Source: UBA7803 sp040219935 (GTDB lineage: Bacteria > Pseudomonadota > Gammaproteobacteria > Pseudomonadales > Azotimanducaceae). Taken from it: 64,000 nt of DNA. Positions 7,448 through 16,646 of this stretch are shown here, piece after piece. A program made the position numbers and the translations under genes. Position 1 is the stretch's first letter, and each line of letters opens with the position of its first letter. A model generated the notes under the pieces. It saw only the letters and a list, made by a program, of their open reading frames with translations, was not told the origin of the DNA and did not search any database. The stretch spans positions 71,693 through 135,692 of the forward strand of contig JAVJUA010000020.1 in the NCBI GenBank assembly GCA_040219935.1, in the 5' to 3' direction.

Positions 7448-10125
7448 TGTGGATTCGCCGGCTTGCGGTGGCGCACTGGCGCGGGCTCAGCTACGCGCTG
7501 GAGGGGCTCGCCCCCGGCCTCAACCTGATCGCCGGACCCAACGAGTCGGGCAAGAGCCGGCTGGTGGAGGCGCTGCGGTTCGCCTTTTTCGAGAGCACCA
7601 GCGGCCAGGCGGCCCACAAGAAGCAGCTCGCCACCTGGGGCCTGGCCCCGGACAAGCCCCGGGTGAGCGTCAGCTTCGAGCTGGCCGGCACCGACTGGCA
7701 GCTCGACAAGGTGTTCCTCGACCGCGGCTGGAACGCCCGCCTGCGCGGCGGCCGCGAAGATCTCGAGGGCGAGGCGGCCGAGGCGCGCCTGGCGGAGCTG
7801 TTGGGTGTGCGCCCCGGCAGCGGCCGCACCGAGGCCAGGCTGGCGGACCAGGGCATCTGGTCGCTCTTGTGGGTGGACCAGGGCGCCTCCCGCGACCTGC
7901 CGGCGCACAACGCCGAGGCCCAGAACCGGCTGCTGGACGCGCTCACCCGCGAGGTGGGCGAGGTGGCGGCCGGCGCCTTCGGGCAGCGCATCCTGGCCCG
8001 CGCCACGGAGCAGGTGGGCCGCTACTACACCGAGAAGACGTTCGCCGAGCGTCCGCTGCTCAAGGACGCCAGAGCCGAGGTCGCCCGCCTGGCGCAGGCC
8101 GCCGACGAGGCGGCGGCCGCCCGCGCTGCCATCGCGGAGGCGGCCGACGCCCTGCAGCAGGCCCGTGACAAGGCCGCCGACCTGGGCCGACGGCACGACG
8201 CCGCCACCACCCTGCACCGGCAGCTGCAGGCGCGCCTCCAGGATGCCGAACAGGCACGACACGAGCTGCGCCTGCAGGATGCGGCGCTGCGCGAGGCCGA
8301 CGGCGAGCGGCGCAGCGCGGCGGAGCGGCTGGCGCAGGCCGAAACCCTGGCCGAAGAGGTGCGCACGCTGGGCGAGCAGGTGGCGGCCCTGACGGAACGC
8401 AGCCGCGACACGGACGCCGAGACGGCCGTCGCCCGGCAGGGCTTCGACGCCGCCAGCGCCGAGCTGACCACCCTGGAGCAGCAGGCGGACGCCGCCGCCG
8501 CGGCGCTCACCCGGCTGCGCCGCATGCAGGCCCTGAGCAGCCAGCGTCAGCAGCTCACCCGGCAGCAGCAGCGCCTCGACGCCGCCCGCCAGCGCGCCGA
8601 CCGGCGCGCGACGCTGCAGGGCGAGCTGGACGCCCTGCCCGCCCTCACCCCGGCCGACGTGAAGCGCCTGCGGCGGGCGGCGGAATCCCGCACCACCGCC
8701 TTCGCCCAGCTCGAAGGCGCGTCGGTGGCGCTCGAGCTCACCGCCCGGCGCGACGTGGTGATCGACGGCGTGCCGCTGGCCGCCGGCGCCAGCACCCGCA
8801 TCCTGGTGACCGACGAGCGGCAGATCGACATCGACCAGGCGGTCTCGCTCACGGTGAGCCCGGGAGCCGGCGAGCTGACCGCCCTGCGGGACGCGGTGCG
8901 GGACGCCGAGCGGCAGCTCGCCGCACTGCGCGATGAGTTGCAGGTGGCCGACGCCGAGGCGGCCGATCAGGTGGTGCAGCGCCGCACCGCGCTCACCGCC
9001 GACATCGAGCGGCTGGCCGCCGACCTGGCGGAGCAGGTGCCGGAGGGCCTGGACGAGCTGGCGCGGCAGGTGCAGGCGCTGCGCGCCGGCATCGAAGCGG
9101 CGTCTGCGGCTGCAGCCGGGGCCGCCGCCGAAGACGGTGCGGAAGACGAGGCCGTCGACGGCGCCGAGGCGCTGGCGGCGGCCGAGCAGCGGCAGCGTGC
9201 CCTCGCCGAGCAGTGCGGTCGGGCGCGGGCGGCCCGCGACGCCGCCCAGGAACGCTGGAGCCAGCTTCGGGCGCTGGCGGCCCGGCACAGCAGCGCACTC
9301 GAAGCCGCCGTGGGCCAGCACCGGCAACGGCAGCAGCAGCTTGCCGCCCAGCCTGCCCTGGACACCCTGCGCGCCGCCGTGGACACGGCCACCCGCATGC
9401 GTGATGAGCGCGCCAACAGCCGGGACGCGGCGCAGCGCCGCTATCAGGACAGCGGCGGCGACCAACTCGCCGAGGACGTGGCTCGGGCCGCGCAGGCCGA
9501 GGCGGCACTGGCCCAGGCGCTGCAGAGCACGCGCGACACCTGCCTGCGGCTGGAGACCACGCTGGCCCAGGCGCCGGCGGACGCCCGTCACGAGCGCGTG
9601 CAGGAAATCGAGGCCGAGCTGGCGGCCGCCCGCGACGCCCTCGAGCGGCTGCTGCGGGACGCCGCCGCGGCCCGGCGCCTGTTCGAGGTGCTGGACGCCG
9701 AGTACCGCGCCGCCCGGGAGCGGTTGGCGCAGCCCGTAATCGAGCGCATCCGGCCTTACCTGGCAGACCTGTTTCCCGGCACCGAGGTGTGGCTGGACGA
9801 GGCGCTCAACCTGCAGGGCCTGCGCGGCGCCGACGCCGCGGAGGCGTTCGAGCTGCTCTCCGGCGGCGCCCGCGAGCAGCTCGCATTGCTGGTGCGCATC
9901 GGCCTGGCGGAGGTGCTCGGACAGGAAGAGCCGTGGCCGCTGGTGCTGGACGACGTGCTGGTCAACACTGACGCCGAGCGGGTTCGGCGCATGCAGCGGG
10001 CGCTGTTCCACGCCGGCCGGCACATGCAGATTCTGCTGTTCACCTGTCACGGCACGCTGTTCGACGCCCTGGGCCCGGACACCTGGATCGAGCTGCCGGC
10101 ACCACGCACAACGAGGGGATCATGA
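7447..10125 (+). CDS. SMC/Rad50-like ATPase (YhaN-type)
   Basis: 892 residues. Walker A GPNESGKS is at residues 30-37, a long Ala/Gln/Arg-rich coiled coil fills roughly 200-740, and the C-terminal lobe has the signature LSGGAREQLALLVRIGLAEVL and Walker B LVLDDVLVNTD. No CxxC zinc hook is seen in the middle of the coiled coil, which separates it from SbcC/Rad50 and fits the YhaN/AAA_27 type. It is shorter than SbcC (about 1050). It starts one base inside the stop of the nuclease gene, so both are made together. The last 4 bases overlap the MOSC gene. Confidence 0.88.
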   Translation: MWIRRLAVAHWRGLSYALEGLAPGLNLIAGPNESGKSRLVEALRFAFFESTSGQAAHKKQLATWGLAPDKPRVSVSFELAGTDWQLDKVFLDRGWNARLRGGREDLEGEAAEARLAELLGVRPGSGRTEARLADQGIWSLLWVDQGASRDLPAHNAEAQNRLLDALTREVGEVAAGAFGQRILARATEQVGRYYTEKTFAERPLLKDARAEVARLAQAADEAAAARAAIAEAADALQQARDKAADLGRRHDAATTLHRQLQARLQDAEQARHELRLQDAALREADGERRSAAERLAQAETLAEEVRTLGEQVAALTERSRDTDAETAVARQGFDAASAELTTLEQQADAAAAALTRLRRMQALSSQRQQLTRQQQRLDAARQRADRRATLQGELDALPALTPADVKRLRRAAESRTTAFAQLEGASVALELTARRDVVIDGVPLAAGASTRILVTDERQIDIDQAVSLTVSPGAGELTALRDAVRDAERQLAALRDELQVADAEAADQVVQRRTALTADIERLAADLAEQVPEGLDELARQVQALRAGIEAASAAAAGAAAEDGAEDEAVDGAEALAAAEQRQRALAEQCGRARAARDAAQERWSQLRALAARHSSALEAAVGQHRQRQQQLAAQPALDTLRAAVDTATRMRDERANSRDAAQRRYQDSGGDQLAEDVARAAQAEAALAQALQSTRDTCLRLETTLAQAPADARHERVQEIEAELAAARDALERLLRDAAAARRLFEVLDAEYRAARERLAQPVIERIRPYLADLFPGTEVWLDEALNLQGLRGADAAEAFELLSGGAREQLALLVRIGLAEVLGQEEPWPLVLDDVLVNTDAERVRRMQRALFHAGRHMQILLFTCHGTLFDALGPDTWIELPAPRTTRGS

Positions 10126-10985
10126 CCATTCGAATCGAGCAGCTTTACCGCTACCCCATCAAGAGCATGGGCGGCGAGGCCGTGGCGTCCCTAAGCCTCG
10201 GACCGAAGGGTGCCGTGGGCGACCGCGTCTGGGCGGTGCGCGACGAGGTGCGTGGCGGCATCCGCGGGGCCAAGAAGATACCCGCGCTCATGACCCTGAA
10301 CGCCGCGTTCGTGGGGGCGGTGGCCGAGCAGGGATCGAGCCCGGCGCGGATCACCGCGCCGGACGGCGAGCAGCGCGACACCGGCGCCACGGATCTGAAC
10401 GAATGGCTGACCGCCAAGCTGGGCCACCGGGTGTCACTGTGGCCGCTGCTGCCGGAGAGCGCGCTGGAGCACTACCGGCGCGGGGCGCCGGACCATGAGG
10501 ACTTCGAGGCAGAGCTGCGCGAGGTCTTCGCCCGCACCGCCGACGAGCCGCTGCCGGATCTCGCCCTGTTCTCGGAAGTCATAGACTTCGAGTCGCCGCC
10601 GGGCACCTACTTCGATGCCTTTCCGATCCTGATCTTGAGCCGGCAGTCCCTTGCCGCCATGGCCGCGCACCGGCCCGACTCGAGCTTCCACGTCTCCCGC
10701 TTCCGCCCGAACCTGCTGCTGGACGTGGCCGACGGCGACAGCCCGTTTCCGGAAGAAGACTGGGTGGGCCGGACGCTGCGCGCCGGCACGGCGGAACTCG
10801 AGGTGGTGGGCGCCTGCCCGCGCTGCGCCATAACCACCCACGGCTTCGGTGACCTGCCGCGGGACCCGGGCATCATGCGCGCCCTGGTGCAGGCGAACGG
10901 CGGCAATCTGGGCGTTTACGCACGGGTGAGCCAGCCCGGGCGCGTGTCAGCCGGCGACCCGGTCGAAGTCCTGCCCGGCAGCTGA
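10122..10985 (+). CDS. MOSC-domain protein (molybdenum-cofactor-binding type)
   Basis: 287 residues. The MOSC_N beta-barrel begins IEQLYRYPIKSMGGEAV and the MOSC domain carries the conserved cysteine in GACPRCAITT, near FHVSRFRPNLLLD and GVYARVSQPG. Relatives include YcbX and mARC, which reduce N-hydroxylated compounds using molybdenum cofactor. No C-terminal ferredoxin domain is present, so an external electron donor is needed. The ATG overlaps the ATPase gene by 4 nt. With the nitroreductase at the other end of the operon it suggests a detoxification theme, which is inference. Confidence 0.88.
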   Translation: MTIRIEQLYRYPIKSMGGEAVASLSLGPKGAVGDRVWAVRDEVRGGIRGAKKIPALMTLNAAFVGAVAEQGSSPARITAPDGEQRDTGATDLNEWLTAKLGHRVSLWPLLPESALEHYRRGAPDHEDFEAELREVFARTADEPLPDLALFSEVIDFESPPGTYFDAFPILILSRQSLAAMAAHRPDSSFHVSRFRPNLLLDVADGDSPFPEEDWVGRTLRAGTAELEVVGACPRCAITTHGFGDLPRDPGIMRALVQANGGNLGVYARVSQPGRVSAGDPVEVLPGS

Positions 10986-10993
10986 CCGGAGCC

Positions 10994-11611
10994 TCAGGCC
11001 TCGGCGGCGAGCGCCGCCTGCACCGCCGGCCGCGCCAGCATGCGCTCGTGATGAGCGGCCACCTTGGGGTAGCGGGCGAGGTCCAGACGGTGGCCGGGCA
11101 GCCACTGGGTGATGGTGAACAGGTAAGCGTCGGCCACGGTGTGGTGCTCGCCCATGACCCACGGCCCTTCGAGGTAGGCGTCCTCGATGAGCTGGAAGCA
11201 GTCGGCCATCACCTCGGGCGCCTTGCGCTTCATCTCGGCGATGGCGGTGGGGTCGTCGGCCCAGCGCTCGCCGCGGCGGCTGTGGGCGTGGGCCACGTGC
11301 ACGGTGGCGCACAGGTAGCTGTTGAACGCCTGCAGCCGGGCGAACTCGTAAGCGTCACCCAGCGGCGCCAGGTTGGCGGCCGGGTGAGTCTGGGCGATGT
11401 AGGCGAGGATGGCCGGCGTCTCGGTGAGCACGCCGCGATCGGTGGCCAGCGCCGGCACCCGGCCCTTGGCGTTGATGCGGCGGTAGGCATCGCCGCGCTG
11501 CTCGGCGTTAGCGAAGTCGACACGCTGGGCCTCGAAGGCGGCGCCCGCTTCGTAGAGGGCGATGTGGGACGCCCGCGAGCAGGCGCCGGGCGCGTAATAA
11601 AGCGTCAACAT
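10994..11611 (-). CDS. Glutathione S-transferase
   Basis: 205 residues from the ATG at 11611, preceded by AGGAGT at suitable spacing. The thioredoxin-like N-terminal domain reads LTLYYAPGACSRASHIAL, with the beta-class Cys/Ser region and the glutathione-contact motif GRVPALATDRGVLTETPAILAYI. The C-terminal half is the all-helical GST domain. It converges with the MOSC gene, 8 nt between stops, and is divergent from the carboxypeptidase gene. Confidence 0.93.
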   Translation of the reverse strand: MLTLYYAPGACSRASHIALYEAGAAFEAQRVDFANAEQRGDAYRRINAKGRVPALATDRGVLTETPAILAYIAQTHPAANLAPLGDAYEFARLQAFNSYLCATVHVAHAHSRRGERWADDPTAIAEMKRKAPEVMADCFQLIEDAYLEGPWVMGEHHTVADAYLFTITQWLPGHRLDLARYPKVAAHHERMLARPAVQAALAAEA

Positions 11612-11710
11612 GGCATGCACTCCTGCGGCGGCTGGATATGGCGGTCCGGGCGCCATTCTAGCTGGAAGGTCTTAACATGGCGCTTCCGCAGCCACCGGCA
11701 GCCGACCGAC

Positions 11711-13198
11711 ATGAGCACACCGGCCTACGACGCCATCGCCGCCACCTGCACCCGGATCCATCACCTGCACCACCTGGAGGCCATCGCCTGGTGGGACCAG
11801 GCCGCCAACATGCCGCCCAAGGGCAACGACGCCCGGGCGGCGGCGCTGGCCGAGATGGCCACGCTGCTGCACCGCATGCGTACCGATCCGACCCTAGGCA
11901 CGCTGATCGAGCGGGCCCGCGACGAGCCCCTGGACGACCTGCAGCGCGCCAACCTGCGCGAGGTCGAGCGGGAGCGGCTGCACGCCACCGCCCTGCCGGA
12001 AGGGCTGGTGGAGCAGCGCCAGCTCGCCGCGTCGCGCTGCGAGCATGCCTGGCGCCGGCAGCGCCCGGCCAACGACTGGACCGGCTTTCTGGATAATTTC
12101 CGCCCGGTGCTGGCCGTGGCCCGGGAGCAGGCGGCGCGCCTGGCCGACGTCACCGGGCTGACCCGCTACGACGCCATGCTGGACCAGTACGAGCCTGGCA
12201 TGACCGGCGCCGAGCTGGACCGCGTGTTCGGCGACCTGCGCGACTGGCTGCCGGCGCTGATCCGCCGCGTCCGCGAAACACAAGGCCGTGAACACACCAT
12301 TGCGCCGGCGGGCCCCTTCCCGGTGGCGGCGCAGCGCGCCCTGTGCGAACGGGTCATGGCCCGGCTCGGCTTCGACTTCGACGCCGGCCGGCTCGACGTC
12401 AGCACCCACCCGTTCTGCGGCGGCGTGCCGGAAGACGTGCGCATGACCACGCGCTTCAACGAGCGCGAGTTCCTGAGCAGCCTGATGGGCACCATTCACG
12501 AGACCGGCCATGCGCGCTACGAGCAGAACCTGCCCAGGGCGCTGCTCGGCCAGCCGGTGGCGACGCCCCGCTCCATGGGCATTCACGAGAGTCAGAGCCT
12601 GTCGTTCGAGATGCAGATCGGCCGCCATCCCGGCTTCGTCGCCGGCCTGGCGCCGCTGGTCGCCGACGCGCTGGGCCCGCAACTGGCCTTCGCCCCCGAC
12701 AACCTGCAGCGGCTGCTGACCCGGGTCGAGCCGGGCCTGATCCGCGTCGATGCCGACGAGCTCACCTATCCGGCCCACGTGATCCTGCGGTACGAGATCG
12801 AACGCGCCCTGATCGAGGGCCAGCTCGAGGCCGAAGACATACCCGACGCCTGGAATGAGCGCATGGACGAGCTGCTCGGCCTCGACACCCGCGGCAACTT
12901 CACCGACGGGCCGCTGCAGGACGTGCACTGGCCCGAGGGCCTGTTCGGCTACTTCCCCTGCTATGCCCTGGGCGCCATGTACGCGGCCCAGTGGTTCGCC
13001 GCGATGCGCCGCGACCACGCCGACCTGGACGGGCGCATCGCCGCCGGCGAGCTCGACACGATCTTCGACTGGCTGGGCGAGCGGGTGTGGCGCCAGGGCA
13101 GCCGCTGGACCACGCCCGAGCTGGTGCAGCGCACCAGCGGCGAGCCGTTGAATCCGGCGTACTATCGGCAGCATCTGGAGGCGCGCTACCTGGGGTAG
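11711..13198 (+). CDS. M32 metallocarboxypeptidase (carboxypeptidase Taq family)
   Basis: 495 residues, the usual M32 length. The zinc motif HETGH sits at His263-His267 (MGTIHETGHARYEQ), followed by the family motif GIHESQSLSFE, whose Glu is a further metal ligand. It removes C-terminal amino acids with broad specificity in the cytoplasm. The start at 11711 (MSTPAYDAIA) matches known N-termini, though no strong ribosome site precedes it. The upstream 99 bp separate it from the divergent GST gene. A crotonase gene follows after 17 bp. Confidence 0.93.
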   Translation: MSTPAYDAIAATCTRIHHLHHLEAIAWWDQAANMPPKGNDARAAALAEMATLLHRMRTDPTLGTLIERARDEPLDDLQRANLREVERERLHATALPEGLVEQRQLAASRCEHAWRRQRPANDWTGFLDNFRPVLAVAREQAARLADVTGLTRYDAMLDQYEPGMTGAELDRVFGDLRDWLPALIRRVRETQGREHTIAPAGPFPVAAQRALCERVMARLGFDFDAGRLDVSTHPFCGGVPEDVRMTTRFNEREFLSSLMGTIHETGHARYEQNLPRALLGQPVATPRSMGIHESQSLSFEMQIGRHPGFVAGLAPLVADALGPQLAFAPDNLQRLLTRVEPGLIRVDADELTYPAHVILRYEIERALIEGQLEAEDIPDAWNERMDELLGLDTRGNFTDGPLQDVHWPEGLFGYFPCYALGAMYAAQWFAAMRRDHADLDGRIAAGELDTIFDWLGERVWRQGSRWTTPELVQRTSGEPLNPAYYRQHLEARYLG

Positions 13199-13215
13199 CC
13201 GCAAGGAGGGGCTCG

Positions 13216-13956
13216 ATGAGCGAACCGGTGCGCTACGAATCGGCCGACGGCATCGCCACGGTCACCATCGACCGCGCCGAGCGCCTGAACGCGCTGAACG
13301 AAGACGTCATTCAGGGGCTGCGCCAGGCCTGGCAGCGGTTCGCCGCTGGCGACGACCGGGTGGCGGTGCTGTGCGCGGCGGGTGATCGCGCCTTCTCCGT
13401 GGGCGCCGACCTGAAGTCGCCGCCGAAGGAGATGTGGCAGGGCGTGCCCGGCATCGGCGTGCCCCTCGACAAGCCCGTGATCGCCGCGGTGCACGGCTGG
13501 TGCGTGGGCGGCGCCTACGTGATCGTGCAGATGTGCGACCTGGTGATCGCCGCCGAGGACGCAGTGTTCAAGTATCCCGAGGCCCAGGTGGGGTTCACCG
13601 GCGGCCTCATCGCCAGCGCGGTGGCGCGCATGCCCCACAAGCTGGCCATGGAGTTCATGCTGCTCGGCCGCGACTTCGCCGCCGAGCGCGCACTGGCCGC
13701 CGGCATGGTCAACCGCGTGGTGCCCCGGGGCGAGGCGCTGGCCTCGGCTCTGGATGACGCCCGCATCCTGGCGCGGTCGGCGCCGCTGGTGGTGCAGACC
13801 CTGAAGCGCTTCGCGAATGAGACGCTGAACCGGAGCCCGGCGGAGGCGGCGGCACTCGCCCGGGACCGGCTGCTCACCGTGCGCGACAGCGACGACGGCG
13901 CCGAAGGCCGGCGCGCCTTCGCCGAGAAGCGCGACCCGCAGTTTCGCGGCCGATGA
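13216..13956 (+). CDS. Enoyl-CoA hydratase/isomerase family protein
   Basis: 246 residues; ATG behind AAGGAGGGG (13203-13211). The crotonase fold is clear: oxyanion-hole segments AFSVGADLKS and IAAVHGWCVGGAYVIVQMCD, and FKYPEAQVGFTGG. One of the two classical catalytic glutamates (in YPEAQVG) is kept, but the position after GG (normally GCELA) reads AYVIV and lacks an acid. It may therefore be an isomerase, dehalogenase or decarboxylase-like member rather than a true hydratase. Confidence 0.9.
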   Translation: MSEPVRYESADGIATVTIDRAERLNALNEDVIQGLRQAWQRFAAGDDRVAVLCAAGDRAFSVGADLKSPPKEMWQGVPGIGVPLDKPVIAAVHGWCVGGAYVIVQMCDLVIAAEDAVFKYPEAQVGFTGGLIASAVARMPHKLAMEFMLLGRDFAAERALAAGMVNRVVPRGEALASALDDARILARSAPLVVQTLKRFANETLNRSPAEAAALARDRLLTVRDSDDGAEGRRAFAEKRDPQFRGR

Positions 13957-13971
13957 CGCGGTTCGCCGATC

Positions 13972-14181
13972 ATGTGCGACAACGTTGACGCCGCACGGGC
14001 GTCGAGCCTGGAGATCTCCATCCGCTCGACGGCAGACATCGCCGATGCGCTGCAGGCGTCACTGCAGCACGGCGGACTGCTGATGCACGAACACGAACGC
14101 CATCCCGTGATTCGATTGTTCGTCTCCAATGCTGACGCCTGCGCCTGGCTTTCCAGGCCGCCAGCGTCGGGCACGACCTGA
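13972..14181 (+). CDS. Doubtful small ORF (69 residues)
   Basis: An ATG-started frame between the crotonase and FlaR-like genes, ending 3 nt before the next start. The peptide has no recognisable domain, no ribosome site precedes it and its base composition is lower in GC than its neighbours. It may be a real coupled small protein, a gene remnant or chance. Nothing else is visible in 13957-14184. Confidence 0.25.
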   Translation: MCDNVDAARASSLEISIRSTADIADALQASLQHGGLLMHEHERHPVIRLFVSNADACAWLSRPPASGTT

Positions 14182-14184
14182 TGC

Positions 14185-14763
14185 ATGGAGCCCTTGCGAC
14201 GCATCCATGTGATGGGCAACAGCGCTTCCGGGAAGAGCACGCTGGGCGCGCGTCTGGCGGACATGCTGGATGTCCCGTTCGTAGAGCTGGACGCCCTGAA
14301 CTGGCTACCCAACTGGGTGGGGCTGAACGCGACCGACCCGGAGACTTTCGACCGTCGCCTCCGCGATGCCACGGCCGGTGACGGCTGGGTGGCGGCCGGG
14401 TCGTACACCACCTTTTCCCAGCGCGCCTTCTGGGACCGGCTGCAGGTCGTCATCTGGCTTGATCTGCCGCGGTGGCTGGTGCTGTGGCGCATGTTCAGAA
14501 GATCGTGGCGCCGCTGGCGCACCCGCGAGCTGCTCTGGGGCACTAACTACGAGCAGTTCTGGCCCCAATTCTTCGTCTGGAGAAAGAGCGAATCGCTGCT
14601 CTGGTGGATCTGGACCCAGCACCACCGCAAACGCCGGGACATGCTGCGCATGATGGCGGACCCACGCTGGCGCCACATCAGGTTCGTGCGCCTGACGTCG
14701 GTGCCGGAGACAGAGTCGTTTCTGGAATCGCTGCACGCGTTCGAACGCGGCCTGCGGAACTAG
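14185..14763 (+). CDS. P-loop kinase, FlaR/topology-modulation-like
   Basis: 192 residues. Walker A in VMGNSASGKSTLGARLAD, followed by VPFVELDALNW, the pattern of the adenylate-kinase-like FlaR group often annotated as DNA topology modulation protein. A lid region rich in Arg/Trp (LPRWLVLWRMFRRSWRRWRTRELLWG) is typical. It probably phosphorylates a small nucleophile, but no substrate is established for the family. It converges with the CoA-transferase gene (14 nt between stops). Confidence 0.82.
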   Translation: MEPLRRIHVMGNSASGKSTLGARLADMLDVPFVELDALNWLPNWVGLNATDPETFDRRLRDATAGDGWVAAGSYTTFSQRAFWDRLQVVIWLDLPRWLVLWRMFRRSWRRWRTRELLWGTNYEQFWPQFFVWRKSESLLWWIWTQHHRKRRDMLRMMADPRWRHIRFVRLTSVPETESFLESLHAFERGLRN

Positions 14764-14777
14764 ACCGCGGCCGCGCC

Positions 14778-15974
14778 TCAGACCACCCCAGCCGCCCGCA
14801 GCGCGGCGATGGCATCCCCCGAGTAACCCAGTTCGGCGAGTATCTGGTCGCTGTGCTCGCCGAGCCGAGGCGGCGGCCGGTCGACCCTGGGCGGGTCGGC
14901 ATCCGCCGTATGCCCCGCCGCCACCACCCGGCCGCCACGCGCGGCGGCGCCCGCCGGCACCTCGGCGAACACCGGCCGGCCGGCGAACTGCGGATCGGCG
15001 GTGACGGCCGCGTAATCGCGGATCTCAGCCACCGGCACGCCGGCGCCGCCCAGCGCGGCGAGCCAGTGGGCAGTGGGCCGAGTCGCGAACGCTCCGCCGA
15101 GCAGCGCGTCCACGGCAGCGCGGTCGGCGACCCGGGCAGCGGCGCTGGCGAAGGCCGGCTCCGCATAGCGCGCCGCCAGGCCCAGCACCTCGAACAGGCG
15201 CTGCACCTGGGGCTCCTTCAGCGCCACCACCTGCAGGTGGCCGTCGGCGGTGGCGAACACGTTGGCCGTGGGCTGAAGCGTCGGCGAGCGGTTGCCCAGC
15301 AGGGGCGGCTGGGTGCCCTGCAGCAGATAGGCGCTGACCTGGGGCGCCTGCAGCACCATGGCGGTGTCCATCATGGCAACGTCGAGGCGCTGCCCCTGGC
15401 CGGTGACCGCGCGGCGGTGCAGGGCCGCCGCCATGGCGAAGGCCGCATTCAGGGCCGTGGCCATGTCCACCGGCATGTAGCCGGTGCGGGTCGGCCCGGT
15501 CTCCGGGTGGCCGTTGACGGCCATCATGCCCGACGCTGCCTGAATGGCGCCGTCGTAGGCCGCCTGGGCCGCCTTGGGCCCCGACTGGCCGTAGCCGGAG
15601 ATGGAGCAGTAGATCAGGTCGGCACGCTCGGCCCGCAGCGCCTCCCAGCCGAAGCCGAGGCGGTCCATGACGCCGGGGGTGAAGTTCTCCACCACCACGT
15701 CGGCGCTGCGCACCAGAGCCAGCACGATGTCCCGGGCTTCCGGCGCCTTCAGGTTCAGGGTGAGGCTGCGCTTGCCGAGGTTGCAGGCCAGGAACGCCGG
15801 CGGCATGCCGGCGTCGTCCGCTGCCCCGAGCAGGGTGCGGGTCTGATCGCCGCTGCCGGGCTGCTCGACCTTGATGACGTCGGCGCCGAGCGCGGCAAGC
15901 TGGGCCGTGGCGAACGGCCCAGCCAGCACCTGAGTGAAGTCGATGATGCGGATGCCCTCGAACGCGCGCGGCAT
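14778..15974 (-). CDS. Family III CoA-transferase (CaiB/BaiF type)
   Basis: 398 residues, typical of the family. The start is the ATG behind GAGGGG, giving MPRAFEGIRIIDFTQVLAGP, the hallmark N-terminus. Other motifs are GADVIKVEQPGSGDQTR, SLTLNLKAPEAR, VVVENFTPGVMDRLGFG and YCSISGYGQSGP. The enzyme moves CoA between carboxylic acids, forming an aspartyl-CoA intermediate. Substrate unknown; other acyl-CoA enzymes in the window fit a catabolic role. It is divergent from the pentapeptide gene. Confidence 0.93.
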   Translation of the reverse strand: MPRAFEGIRIIDFTQVLAGPFATAQLAALGADVIKVEQPGSGDQTRTLLGAADDAGMPPAFLACNLGKRSLTLNLKAPEARDIVLALVRSADVVVENFTPGVMDRLGFGWEALRAERADLIYCSISGYGQSGPKAAQAAYDGAIQAASGMMAVNGHPETGPTRTGYMPVDMATALNAAFAMAAALHRRAVTGQGQRLDVAMMDTAMVLQAPQVSAYLLQGTQPPLLGNRSPTLQPTANVFATADGHLQVVALKEPQVQRLFEVLGLAARYAEPAFASAAARVADRAAVDALLGGAFATRPTAHWLAALGGAGVPVAEIRDYAAVTADPQFAGRPVFAEVPAGAAARGGRVVAAGHTADADPPRVDRPPPRLGEHSDQILAELGYSGDAIAALRAAGVV

Positions 15975-16006
15975 GCTCGTCCCCTCTGTGGCGCCCCTCA
16001 TTAGGT

Positions 16007-16012
16007 GATAAT
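16007..16012 (+). promoter_or_regulatory. Possible -10 element for the pentapeptide gene
   Basis: GATAAT, preceded by T (TGATAAT), lies 30 bp before the ATG at 16043 in the 68-bp divergent gap. It matches the sigma70 -10 at five of six bases. No good -35 is visible. Confidence 0.3.
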
Positions 16013-16042
16013 GCCAGCGACGAGGCAAGCCACGGAGGTGTC

Positions 16043-16642
16043 ATGAAGCTGCCGGCGGACCGAAAGGTGCTCCTGTCGGAGCGCCTGCACGGCATCGACC
16101 TCAGCACCTCGACCTGCGACGGACGCGAGTTCGAAGACTGCCGGTTCGAGGAATGCAACTTCACCGAGACCGCATTCGCGACCTGCCGCTTCCTAGACTG
16201 CACGTTCGAAGGCTGCAATCTGAGCCTCGCCCGCGTCGATGGCTGCGGCTTCAGCGACGTTGCATTCGAGGACTGCAAGCTGGTCGGCGTCGACTGGACC
16301 ACGGCGCGCTGGCCCAATCTCGCACTCAAGTCGCCGTTGCGCTTTCGTAGCTGCATTCTGAACGACAGCTCGTTCTTCGGGCTCGAGCTTCCCGAGCTCG
16401 TCCTCGACGCCTGCAAGGCGCGCAGCGTCGACTTCCGTGAGGGCAGCTTCCCCGGTGCGCGGTTCTGCTTCAGCGACCTGGCCGGCTGCCTGTTCAACCG
16501 CACCGACCTCAGCGGCGCCGACTTCACAGACGCCACCGACTACGACATCGACGTGAATTTCAACCAGGTGCGGGGCGCCCGGTTCTCGCGCCAGGAGGCG
16601 CTGCGCCTGCTGGACCACCTCGGCATCGAGCTGGTGGACTGA
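16043..16642 (+). CDS. Pentapeptide-repeat protein, Qnr-like
   Basis: 199 residues; ATG behind CGGAGGTG. Nearly the whole protein consists of A/C(D/N)LXX-type pentapeptides (for example FEDCRFEECNF, FATCRFLDCTFEGCNL, GADFTDATDYDID), predicting a right-handed quadrilateral beta helix. A break around 85-105 (TTARWPNLALKSPLRF) and the C-terminal helix EALRLLDHLGIELVD match chromosomal Qnr-like proteins, whose C-terminal part mediates dimerisation. Such proteins can mimic DNA and protect gyrase from quinolones; whether this one does is unknown. Confidence 0.9.
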   Translation: MKLPADRKVLLSERLHGIDLSTSTCDGREFEDCRFEECNFTETAFATCRFLDCTFEGCNLSLARVDGCGFSDVAFEDCKLVGVDWTTARWPNLALKSPLRFRSCILNDSSFFGLELPELVLDACKARSVDFREGSFPGARFCFSDLAGCLFNRTDLSGADFTDATDYDIDVNFNQVRGARFSRQEALRLLDHLGIELVD

Positions 16643-16646
16643 CGCC

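Noticed and set aside
7348..10050. 900-codon open frame antisense to the SMC-like ATPase
   Set aside because: Typical high-GC shadow: composition follows the complementary third-position bias, no start signal and no domain. The sense frame has full ATPase motifs.
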